Source of the DNA: Ruminococcus sp.
GTDB lineage: Bacteria; Bacillota; Clostridia; Oscillospirales; Ruminococcaceae
Length of the DNA: 64,000 bases
Assembly: GCA_020861185.1 (NCBI GenBank)
Contig: JAJBSV010000002.1
Location: 62,001 to 126,000, forward strand
Direction: 5' to 3'
Of the stretch, positions 8,784 through 15,860 are shown piece after piece. Position numbers and translations under genes: made by a program. The notes beneath the pieces were generated by a model, which searched no databases, was not told where the DNA came from, and was given only the letters and a program-made list of their open reading frames with translations. The stretch's first letter is position 1. Each line of letters begins with the position of its first letter.

Positions 8784-8795
8784 CTTATGCGTTAC

Positions 8796-8823
8796 ATTAT
8801 ACTCATAAAAATCTTTTTGTCAA
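8796..8823 (-). promoter_or_regulatory. strong sigma-A-type promoter for glnN
   Basis: TTGACA (8818-8823), a 16-base spacer and TATAAT (8796-8801), both boxes matching consensus. It is followed almost at once by the leader terminator. Confidence 0.75.
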
Positions 8824-8907
8824 CGCTTTTTTGAATTTTCGCCCTTTAGACGAAAGAAAGCGAGTTTTGTTAGTCATCATTGGGGCAATTTGCATAAAAA
8901 AAGAGTG

Positions 8908-9571
8908 TCAGATTTTCACTTGGTAATCGACATGGGCGTTTTCGGAGATTTCAAGACTTTCTGAGTATTCAACTTTTCCAATCTCGCAACCGTCGCCTAT
9001 CGTTACATTAGCGCCACGGACCACATCAGCCTTGACAAGCTCAAGTCTTATCTCGTCGCCCTCGATAGTGCCGATTTCTGAACGCTTTATTTTCTTTTTG
9101 CTGAACCAATGTGCTTTCTTTTCTTTTTTTGGGAGCTATTTTGATAGTTCCACCACCGATTTCATTGGTTTTGACACCATCACCATCAAACGCGATTCTT
9201 ATTTCGTCGCCGTTAATAAGTCCATTGACATTTGCCACACCGTCGATAATGACTTTCTCGCCTGAAATATTGCCATCTGCAATGACTGAACCGGCGAACC
9301 ACAATTCTCCATTGGCTTCTATGCTTTTAACTTTTGCGGAACCGGCAAGATGACAGCTTCCGCATTTTATGTCGCCGTCAACCAGAACAGAACCAGCGAT
9401 TTTGAATTCGCCTGAACATTCTACAGAACCCGCAATATGCACCGAGCCGGCACTCTTGAGACTCTGGCACTTGACATCTGATGTCACCTCGCCTGAGCCA
9501 CTTATGCTTATGTTTTTATACTCTCCGCCGCCGACATTGCCGGCGCCACTGATATGTACTGAATCTGCCAT
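8908..9571 (-). pseudogene. bactofilin-like polymer-forming protein, frameshifted in an A7 run
   Basis: The N-terminal 150 codons encode a right-handed beta-helix of bactofilin type, with repeating Gly-Ser-V-x-G-D-I units (SVHIAGSVECSGEFKIAGSVLVDGDIK range). The frame then runs into a basic, non-native tail ending at 9041. If one A is removed from the A7 run (plus-strand T7 at 9124-9130), the frame continues as KKEKKAHWFSKKK, SEIGTIEGDEIRLELVKADVV, GANVTIGDGCEIG and stops at 8908, a perfectly plausible beta-helix C-terminus. So either the gene carries a +1 A insertion or slippage on the A-run restores the frame. The start is 4 bases after the yhbD-like stop. B. subtilis yhbD-yhbE-yhbF has the same arrangement of regulator followed by bactofilin-like proteins. 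Confidence 0.8.
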
Positions 9572-9575
9572 TATA

Positions 9576-9977
9576 CTATTCCTCCTGAGATTTATTTATT
9601 ACTGTGTTGTTGCCTGAGATAATCTCCGTTATGTCCCTCTCATCGTTGCCTATCTTAACGATGACCGAAACTAAATCGGATATATTTATCTCCTTTGACC
9701 AATGCTTTGAATTGATGATGAGTTTAGCTTCCTGCTCGGTTTTGCCCTGAAGCTCACGGGCTATCTGTTCAAGCGGAACCTGATCCTTGCGTGCGATTAT
9801 CGCCTCAATCCGCTCGCAGATTTGCTCCTCATCGAAAAATGTCTCCTGCCCCGTGTAGGTGGACTTCTTGACAAGCCAGTCATCAGGTATCAAGCCCATC
9901 CGCTTCCAGCGGTAGAGGGTGCCATAGGAAATGTTGTACTTGTTCAGAAGCTCTTTTTTGGAAATCAGACCACTCAA
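9576..9977 (-). CDS. YhbD-like MerR-type DNA-binding protein
   Basis: A 133-residue protein with an N-terminal MerR-like winged helix (LISKKELLNKYNISYGTLY, RWKRMGLIPDDWL) and a helical C-terminal half, resembling YhbD/DUF4004 of Bacillus. Start is TTG at 9977: GAGAGGAG lies 7 bases upstream. A longer frame to 10028 has no SD and its residues look non-native. It is the first gene of a two-gene operon with the bactofilin (4-base gap). The promoter overlaps two identical palindromes that look like its own operator, suggesting autoregulation; binding by this protein is inference. Confidence 0.8.
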   Translation of the reverse strand: MSGLISKKELLNKYNISYGTLYRWKRMGLIPDDWLVKKSTYTGQETFFDEEQICERIEAIIARKDQVPLEQIARELQGKTEQEAKLIINSKHWSKEINISDLVSVIVKIGNDERDITEIISGNNTVINKSQEE

Positions 9978-10074
9978 ATTATCACTCCTCTCTTTATTAC
10001 CTGAGAAGCCTAAGCCGCCAAGTGGCAAAAGCGGCTTTAAGCTTCCAAGGCTTCGGATGAAACGATGCTTTTTC

Positions 10075-10127
10075 GTAACAATGTTATGTTACGCTCTTAT
10101 TGTAACATAACATTGTTACGTTGTCAA
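10075..10127 (-). promoter_or_regulatory. promoter with paired 18-bp operator dyads for the yhbD-bactofilin operon
   Basis: Minus-strand promoter TTGACA (10122-10127), 17-base spacer, TACAAT (10099-10104). Two 18-bp elements flank the -10: 10075-10092 (GTAACAATGTTATGTTAC) and 10102-10119, its exact reverse complement. Each is itself a dyad with arms GTAACA/TGTTAC, so the site holds four GTAACA half-sites. One dyad lies in the spacer and overlaps the -10; the other covers the transcription start. Confidence 0.8.
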
Positions 10128-10156
10128 TAGGCAAATGCGATTTTTCTAAAAAAATA

Positions 10157-11053
10157 TCAGATAAGCGTTGAAATCAGCGCCAGTGCAAACAAGTGTACAG
10201 GATAATAGACATAGAACAGCCACTTCGGGTAATTCCCTCTCTTGCCGTTGTAGCAAAGAATGATCGGCAAGACGAAAATCATCATCCATTGGTAGTAGTC
10301 TTCGAATATAAGTTCTTTGAATGATGCGCCAAAAATATTCCCTGAAATCGGCAAACCGAGAATATCTCTGAATGGAAATCCGACAATTATTTCAGCTACA
10401 GTTCTGTTGAACAGTCTTGCGACGATTTCGTAGGCATAAACAACGCCTTTCAGTGGCGTGGCTATGAAGAACAAGGCACAATACACAGTATAACCAATCG
10501 CAAGCTTTTTCTTGTCCCCTCTCAAGAAATAGAAAAGTGGGATTGCAAGAGTGAGATATAATGTTCCCTCTGTCACACTCCAGTTGCCAGCAAATATCAG
10601 GAGATATTCCACGCTATAGTCTATCCACGGGATAACATTATCAAAGCGTGTAAGAGCAAAAGCAATTACAAATGAAAGCACCTGCCAACCAACAAAAGCT
10701 AATAACAACAAGTTTCTTTTGCGCTTTTTGTCCTTATATTCTTCCAAAATATAGACAATCGTAGTTCCCAATAAAATTGAAGAGAATATATTATTGTTTA
10801 TGTAGAGCTTGCTATCTATCAACAGCAAAATAAACTCTACCGTTGCCATAAGAACACTTGCAACATAAAGCCTCAGAAGATACTTCTTTCTATCGTGAGT
10901 ATGCATGATGCCCTCAACAGCGCAGAAGAAGAATATCGGTGCCGCAAGTCTTCCTAAGTATCGGAACCATATTGGGGTTCCGGGAATGAACTCACCGATA
11001 TGGTCGATTGTCATTAAGATAAGTGCAATGTATTTGAGCAGAGCTGTGGTCAT
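10157..11053 (-). CDS. TraX-family integral membrane protein
   Basis: A 298-residue polytopic membrane protein (about 8-9 helices) beginning TTALLKYIALILMTIDHIGE, the typical TraX-family opening with MTxDHIG, followed by GTPIWFRYLGRLAAPIFFF. In F plasmid TraX acetylates pilin; chromosomal TraX-like proteins in Firmicutes are of uncertain function and probably act on lipid- or glycan-linked substrates. No conjugation gene is nearby. It has its own promoter upstream. No terminator separates it from the yhbD promoter downstream, but that promoter is complete in itself. Confidence 0.8.
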   Translation of the reverse strand: MTTALLKYIALILMTIDHIGEFIPGTPIWFRYLGRLAAPIFFFCAVEGIMHTHDRKKYLLRLYVASVLMATVEFILLLIDSKLYINNNIFSSILLGTTIVYILEEYKDKKRKRNLLLLAFVGWQVLSFVIAFALTRFDNVIPWIDYSVEYLLIFAGNWSVTEGTLYLTLAIPLFYFLRGDKKKLAIGYTVYCALFFIATPLKGVVYAYEIVARLFNRTVAEIIVGFPFRDILGLPISGNIFGASFKELIFEDYYQWMMIFVLPIILCYNGKRGNYPKWLFYVYYPVHLFALALISTLI

Positions 11054-11093
11054 GATAAAGCCTTCTTTCAGATTATTTCGCCTTTCTCAGACT

Positions 11094-11122
11094 ATGATAG
11101 CACTGCTGTGACACAATGTCAA
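11094..11122 (-). promoter_or_regulatory. promoter for the TraX-like gene
   Basis: TTGACA (11117-11122), 17-base spacer, TATCAT (11094-11099) on the minus strand. Confidence 0.6.
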
Positions 11123-11171
11123 TATGTGTAATTATTAAGTTTTTTGGGCGATTTCTTAATAATTGCAGGCA

Positions 11172-11201
11172 TAAAAAAGCGGGCGAATCTCTCCGCCCGT
11201 T
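11172..11201 (-). terminator. terminator of the metQNI transcript
   Basis: CGGGCG (read from 11199) pairs with CGCCCG (to 11180) and is followed on the minus strand by CTTTTTTA. Confidence 0.8.
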
Positions 11202-11221
11202 AATTACGAATTACGCATTGA

Positions 11222-11929
11222 TTATGCCCTGTCCCTTGGTCTTCGGTCAAGTCTCGTCGAAAGGTGTGTGCCGACCGTCTGGATTATCTGTACCAAAAGA
11301 ATCAGGAAGATTACCGCCAAAAGCATTACAAGATAGCGATAGCGATAGTAGCCGTAGTTGATGGCTATCTTACCGAGACCGCCGCCACCGATGATGCCGC
11401 TCATTGCGGAGTAGCCGAGAATTGTGGTCATCGCTGTAGTGAGATTTGAAAGAAGTGACGGAATGCTTTCGGGAATCATTACTTTGACGATAATCTGAAT
11501 CGGTTTTGCACCCATGCTCTGCGCCATTTCGACGATGTTCGGGTCGAGTTCCCTAAGACTCGTTTCAACAAGTCTTGCGATAAACGGAAATGCGGCGATC
11601 ACAAGAGGAACAATAGATGCAACCGTTCCGACAACCGTGCCGACAATAAGCCTTGTCAACGGGAATACCATTATCATGAGTATCAGGAACGGAACCGAAC
11701 GCAGAAGATTTATGATGACGTTCAGAACATGGAGAACGCCGGAGGGGATTTTCAAGATTTTGCCCTTGTCCCCCGCCACGAGAATTACTCCGAGAGGCAG
11801 ACCGATTACGACCGCAAAGAAGGTTGAAATGACGGTGACATAGACCGTCTCCCAGATTGCCATCGGGAACTCGTTGACGAATATTTCAATAGTCTTCTGG
11901 ACTTCCTCTGAGCTGAAAAATTCAAGCAT
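11222..11929 (-). CDS. metI: methionine ABC transporter permease
   Basis: A 235-residue MetI-type permease with five or six membrane helices and the EAA loop (ELDPNIVEMAQSMGAKPIQIIVKVMIPE, residues about 128-155) that docks onto the MetN ATPase. Imports D/L-methionine with MetN and MetQ. It overlaps the end of metN by 8 bases, so the two are translationally coupled. A terminator follows directly. Confidence 0.93.
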   Translation of the reverse strand: MLEFFSSEEVQKTIEIFVNEFPMAIWETVYVTVISTFFAVVIGLPLGVILVAGDKGKILKIPSGVLHVLNVIINLLRSVPFLILMIMVFPLTRLIVGTVVGTVASIVPLVIAAFPFIARLVETSLRELDPNIVEMAQSMGAKPIQIIVKVMIPESIPSLLSNLTTAMTTILGYSAMSGIIGGGGLGKIAINYGYYRYRYLVMLLAVIFLILLVQIIQTVGTHLSTRLDRRPRDRA

Positions 11930-12932
11930 TTGGTCTTACCTCCTCTGCAATAATGTCGGGGATTTCACTTAAGTAGCTGATGGCTTCGCTTGCGAGGGCT
12001 TCATCGCCGGTGACGCTTAAGAGCATATTGCCATAGGCTTTGCCGCCGATGCTTCGGGTGGAAGCGGAACGGATGCTTGCCGGGATGTTTTTGTCCATCG
12101 CCATCTGAGCAATAAGAGGCGTCTTGCTGACCTCTGCACCGTTATAGACAACACGGATAAAGTGCTCGCTGGGAGTAGGAGCCAAAGTCTCGGAATAGCT
12201 GTCCGGGTAAACAAGACGCTTGGCGGCTTCCGACTTCGGAGCCGAGAAGACCTCGTTCACAGGTCCCTCCTCGGCGACTTCTCCGCCGTTGAGAATTGCA
12301 ACTCTGCCGCAGATTTCTTCAACTACGCTCATCTGGTGGGTTATGACTATGACCGTTAAGCCGAGCCTGTCCCTAACGTCACGGATAAGCGAGAGAATCG
12401 AGTGGGTTGTCTGGGGGTCGAGGGCGCTGGTTGCCTCGTCGCAAAGAAGAATCTTCGGATGGGTTGCCAAGGCTCTCGCGATTGCGACACGCTGCTGCTG
12501 ACCGCCGGAAAGCTGTGCGGGATAGTTTTTAGCCTTGTCGGCAAGCCCGACGATTTCAAGAAGCTCGGTGGCTCTTGCGACGGCTTTCGACTTCTTCACT
12601 CCCGCCAGTTCAAGCGGAAAGCAGACGTTTTTCAGGCAATTACGTTGCATAAGAAGGTTGAAATCCTGAAAAATCATCGTTATCTTCTGGCGCTCCTGCC
12701 TGAGCTGAGCCTCGGAAAGCTCACTGAGATTTACGCCGTCGATAAGAACGCTTCCCTCGGTCGGGCGTTCGAGCATGTTTATACATCGGACGAGGGTGCT
12801 CTTTCCCGCACCGCTCATGCCGATGATTCCGTAGATTTCGCCGTCTGGAATGGTGAGGGAGATGTTTTTAAGTGCCTCGACATCGCCCGATTTCGTGGTG
12901 AATGTCTTCGACAGATTCTTGATTTCTATCAT
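11922..12932 (-). CDS. metN: methionine ABC transporter ATP-binding protein
   Basis: A 336-residue ATPase: Walker A GMSGAGKST, signature LSGGQQQRVAIARAL, Walker B ILLCDEATSALD, then a C-terminal NIL domain (about residues 260-336) that senses cytoplasmic methionine and inhibits the transporter. Start 12932 (MIEIKNLSK) is preferred over the upstream in-frame ATG because AAAGGAGAT lies 6-7 bases before it. It is separated from metQ by about 80 bases holding a terminator-like hairpin. Confidence 0.93.
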   Translation of the reverse strand: MIEIKNLSKTFTTKSGDVEALKNISLTIPDGEIYGIIGMSGAGKSTLVRCINMLERPTEGSVLIDGVNLSELSEAQLRQERQKITMIFQDFNLLMQRNCLKNVCFPLELAGVKKSKAVARATELLEIVGLADKAKNYPAQLSGGQQQRVAIARALATHPKILLCDEATSALDPQTTHSILSLIRDVRDRLGLTVIVITHQMSVVEEICGRVAILNGGEVAEEGPVNEVFSAPKSEAAKRLVYPDSYSETLAPTPSEHFIRVVYNGAEVSKTPLIAQMAMDKNIPASIRSASTRSIGGKAYGNMLLSVTGDEALASEAISYLSEIPDIIAEEVRPNA

Positions 12933-12956
12933 TTTATCTCCTTTTGGGTTCAACCC

Positions 12957-12987
12957 GAAAATACGCCGAGTGTTATTCGGCGTATTC
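12957..12987 (-). terminator. hairpin between metQ and metN, probable partial terminator
   Basis: Perfect 10-bp arms AATACGCCGA / TCGGCGTATT with a 7-base loop, followed on the minus strand by only TTTTC. It probably lets more metQ than metNI mRNA accumulate, as is common for binding-protein genes. Confidence 0.6.
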
Positions 12988-13013
12988 TCTGGGGTTTAAG
13001 TTAGGTATAGATA

Positions 13014-13871
13014 TTACTCAGTGATGGCGTCGAGAGAATCCTGCTTGCCACCGTAAAGACCCATCGGCTCAACGTGTACAACAGATACGGAAACGATGTG
13101 TGTGCCGTTCTGCTCGTTGAAGTCGTCAAGGTAAGGAGTGTGCTGGAAGTAGTTGGCGTCAACTTCGCCGCTCTCAACAACGTTGTTCGGCTGAACATAA
13201 TCGGTGAATTCGATGATGTCAAGGGTGATGTCCTTTGCGGCGAGGATTTCCTTTGCAACCGCAAGAATCTCTGCGTGAGGAGTGGGAGAAGCGGCAACCG
13301 TGATGGTGGTGCCTGCGAGTGCGTCGTAGTCAACGGTTTCGTCATAGCCGTCGCCGGGGTTGTCAACGGTGCTTACAACAGCTCCGTCATAGCTTGAAGC
13401 GATGAAATCGGCAACCTGCTGGCTTTCGAGAGCGGCTTTAAGAGCCTTGATCTTGTCGGTGTCCTCGTTGCCTTCCTTTACTGCAAGGATGTTGCCATAA
13501 GCGGAGGATGATCCCTCGATTGTGAGAGAATCCTCAACAGGGTTGAGACCGGCTTCGATAGCGTAGTTCGAGTTGATGATTGCATAGTCAACATCCTGCA
13601 AAACATTCGGGAGCTGTGCGGCTTCAACTTCGTTGAACTCGATGCCGTAGGGGTTGTCCTCGATGTCAGCAACGGTTGCGGTGATTCCTGCGCCATCCTT
13701 AAGGGTTATGTATCCGAGCTCTTCAAGAAGAAGGAGTGCTCTTGCCTCGTTGGTGGTGTCGTTCGGGACTGCGATGGTTATAACATCATCGGTGTCGCCG
13801 CAAGCGGTCAGAAGTGTGAGCGAGAGAACTGCGCACAAAAGAAGCGATATAAATCTCTTGAAATTTTTCAT
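13014..13871 (-). CDS. metQ: methionine-binding lipoprotein (NlpA/MetQ family)
   Basis: A 285-residue substrate-binding protein, first gene of metQNI. Lipoprotein signal MKNFKRFISLLLCAVLSLTLLTACG with lipobox LTAC. The mature part has NlpA-family marks: ITIAVPNDTTNEARALLLLE, IEFNEVEAAQLPNVLQDVDYAIINSNYA, near the methionine-binding cleft, and a second lobe (TVAASPTPHAEILAVAKEIL). The reading AVPND-TTNEARAL is typical of a protein with an internal repeat-like order (residues 30-150 resemble the second half of MetQ, and 175-285 the first half), so the two lobes appear in unusual order relative to standard MetQ; this should be checked by alignment. Methionine specificity is inferred from the neighbours. 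Confidence 0.82.
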   Translation of the reverse strand: MKNFKRFISLLLCAVLSLTLLTACGDTDDVITIAVPNDTTNEARALLLLEELGYITLKDGAGITATVADIEDNPYGIEFNEVEAAQLPNVLQDVDYAIINSNYAIEAGLNPVEDSLTIEGSSSAYGNILAVKEGNEDTDKIKALKAALESQQVADFIASSYDGAVVSTVDNPGDGYDETVDYDALAGTTITVAASPTPHAEILAVAKEILAAKDITLDIIEFTDYVQPNNVVESGEVDANYFQHTPYLDDFNEQNGTHIVSVSVVHVEPMGLYGGKQDSLDAITE

Positions 13872-13931
13872 AGTGTGTGATTTCCTTTCTATACGAATTA
13901 ACCTTGTGCTAATTCGGTTTTGATGTTCCCT

Positions 13932-13961
13932 ATTCTACATCCTCCCGACGGATTTGTCCAA
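13932..13961 (-). promoter_or_regulatory. candidate metQ promoter with upstream dyad
   Basis: Minus-strand TTGGAC (13956-13961), 18-base spacer, TAGAAT (13932-13937). Just upstream, ATAACGT (13979-13985 on the minus strand) and ACGTAT (13961-13966) form an inverted repeat of the size LysR-type regulators use; the adjacent LysR gene may bind here. No SAM riboswitch motif was found. Confidence 0.45.
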
Positions 13962-14004
13962 TACGTCGTTTGAATAGCACGTTATAGATTTTGCCTATAG
14001 GATT

Positions 14005-14931
14005 TTATTTTCCACCGTGATTTTGTCCGAGATAATTTTGTATCTCATCAATATATCTCTGTCCGACAGAGCTCAGCTGCATATTCTTCTTGGTGATATA
14101 GCCTATCTCCATGCGACTTCCCGATTCGTCTTCGGTTCTGAACGGAATCGCCATATAGTCGCTTCCGTTGATCTCTTCGCAGATTATGCCGCTACAGAGG
14201 GTATAACCGTTTAAGCCGACCATTAAATTAAGCATGGTTGCACGGTCGTTGGCTTTTATCGTGTAGGCATATTCCGAGGTACTGAGGATTTCCTCGGCAA
14301 AGTAGAAGGAGCCGGTGTCGCCCTGCTCAAAGGAAAGGCAGGGATAGCTCTTAAGCTCCTCGAAGCCGATTGACTCGTTTTTCGCGAGGGGATGCCCCTT
14401 CCAGAGATAGACATAAGGGGCGCACTCAATGAGATGGTGGAACTCAAGATTGTTGCTCTTAAGAATCTTGCCGATTGCGGCGCGATTGAAGTCACATAAG
14501 TAGAGGATTCCTATCTCGCTCTTCATGGTGGTGACATCGGAGATTACGTCCCTCGTCTTGGTCTCGCGGATGGCGAATTCGTATTTTGAGGAGTCGTAGT
14601 GCTTGACAAGCTCGACAAAGGCTTTTACGGCGAAAGAATAATGCTGAGTGGAAACTCCGAACTTCTTTTTATAGCTCTGGTTGCCGTATTTTTCGACGAG
14701 GGATTCATACTGGTTATAGAGCTGTCTGGCATAGGGAAGAAACTCCGCGCCGTCGTTTGTGAGGCTTACTCCCCTGCCCGAGCGATAGAAAATAGTGATG
14801 CCGAGCTCCTTCTCAAGCTCCTGCATCGAGCTTGTCAGGGACGGTTGGGCGATGTATAAAACCTCGGCGGCTTTGTTGAACGAGCCGGTTTCGGAGATTG
14901 TGATTGCATACTTAAGCTGTTGGATTGTCAT
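14005..14931 (-). CDS. LysR-family transcriptional regulator
   Basis: A 308-residue LysR regulator: N-terminal winged helix (MTIQQLKYAITISETGSFNKAAEVLYIAQPSLTSSMQELE is the region of residues 1-40) and a C-terminal effector domain. Start 14931 has GAAGGGATG upstream; the longer frame to 15039 runs into the previous gene. It lies upstream of metQNI on the same strand and 4 bases after a hypothetical gene, so it may both be cotranscribed with that gene and regulate metQNI. CysB/MetR-like control of methionine uptake is a guess from position. Confidence 0.85.
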   Translation of the reverse strand: MTIQQLKYAITISETGSFNKAAEVLYIAQPSLTSSMQELEKELGITIFYRSGRGVSLTNDGAEFLPYARQLYNQYESLVEKYGNQSYKKKFGVSTQHYSFAVKAFVELVKHYDSSKYEFAIRETKTRDVISDVTTMKSEIGILYLCDFNRAAIGKILKSNNLEFHHLIECAPYVYLWKGHPLAKNESIGFEELKSYPCLSFEQGDTGSFYFAEEILSTSEYAYTIKANDRATMLNLMVGLNGYTLCSGIICEEINGSDYMAIPFRTEDESGSRMEIGYITKKNMQLSSVGQRYIDEIQNYLGQNHGGK

Positions 14932-14935
14932 GTTA

Positions 14936-15682
14936 TCATCCCTTCGTATAGATAAACTTATTGCCTTCTTTGCCCTCAAAATTGATGAGCCCCATCTCTT
15001 CAAGTATCTTGAGTGCTCCGTAAAGCGCCAAGCCGTCAAGCCTCGTAAGCTTTGAATAATCTTTTCTGGTGAAAGTGTCCGGCAGAGCTTCGGGAAGGAA
15101 AATGCGGTAGTCGGAGGGCTCGCTCAAAAAAACCTCGTCATAGAGCTCGAGCGGCATACGGTCGTTTCTGGTGGCGCGGTGCTTTTTTCCTCTGCCATAG
15201 CCGTCCTGGTTCTTTATATCCCACACATCTATCAGCTCGAGAATCACCTGCACCTTGCCGCTCGAGAGATAGTCTTTTATGTTATATAGCTCATAGATGC
15301 AATCAAAAGCCGTGCCGATTTTCGGAGAGCGGCGTTTCGGGGTGAGCTCGCCGGTTTTCGGGTCAAGCCACGAAATCCACTTTTTATGCGGAATCGGATA
15401 GACGACGGTGGTATAGTAACCCTCGGAGATATAATACTCAAGCTTTTCCCGGAGGCGTTTCAGAGCCCGGGTCTGGATTTCGATTATGTCCTTGTCGCGG
15501 CAGATGTCAGCAGTGAATTTGCCGATGCCCACCTCGTGATAATCGGGGTCGGGCTCGTGGTAGTATTTCAGGACCGCGTGGAGATACTTTTCGGAAAGGG
15601 TTCCGACACCTGCGGATATTAAAAGCTCTTCTTTTGGTCGCTCAAGAAGCTTCGCAAATCTTTCTTTTTCCGATTCTGTCAC
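14936..15682 (-). CDS. conserved hypothetical protein, nuclease-like N-terminus and winged-helix-like C-terminus
   Basis: A 248-residue soluble protein. The start is GTG at 15682 with GGGGAC about 9 bases before; the upstream extension lacks an SD. Residues about 55-100 read VGIGKFTADICRDKDIIEIQT followed by Arg/Lys-rich helix, a D...ExQ pattern with a following Lys that resembles PD-(D/E)XK nuclease cores. Residues about 205-248 (FTRKDYSKLTRLDGLALYGALK, then LEEMGLI) look like a winged helix. No signal peptide or membrane helix. I cannot name the family. It is the first gene of an operon with the LysR regulator. Confidence 0.65.
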   Translation of the reverse strand: MTESEKERFAKLLERPKEELLISAGVGTLSEKYLHAVLKYYHEPDPDYHEVGIGKFTADICRDKDIIEIQTRALKRLREKLEYYISEGYYTTVVYPIPHKKWISWLDPKTGELTPKRRSPKIGTAFDCIYELYNIKDYLSSGKVQVILELIDVWDIKNQDGYGRGKKHRATRNDRMPLELYDEVFLSEPSDYRIFLPEALPDTFTRKDYSKLTRLDGLALYGALKILEEMGLINFEGKEGNKFIYTKG

Positions 15683-15775
15683 TTGTCCGTCCCCTTTCGC
15701 ACTGAAATTAAATACAGTATAGCACAAATCAGCGCAAGTTTCCACTGTAAAATCGAATTATTTGATCGCCGCGGC

Positions 15776-15804
15776 TTGCTTTTAGACACGAAAAGGTGTA
15801 TAAT
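15776..15804 (+). promoter_or_regulatory. promoter for the M16C peptidase gene
   Basis: TTGCTT (15776-15781), 17-base spacer, TATAAT (15799-15804). Confidence 0.65.
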
Positions 15805-15860
15805 CGTTATTGATAAATTTTTAAAGCCTACAATAACGATTACATATAGGAGGTTAATAA

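Noticed and set aside
8729-8795. Glutamine riboswitch or twin ANTAR hexaloop hairpins in the glnN leader
   Set aside because: The loop sequences do not fit the AnnGnn hexaloop pattern and the conserved glnA-motif bases are not found; only an attenuator can be claimed.
10157-11053. Conjugative element, from the TraX-like gene
   Set aside because: No other transfer, relaxase or integrase genes; chromosomal TraX-like genes are common in Firmicutes.
13872-14004. SAM (S-box) riboswitch before metQ
   Set aside because: None of the conserved S-box core sequences or the terminator architecture is present; only a promoter and a dyad are seen.
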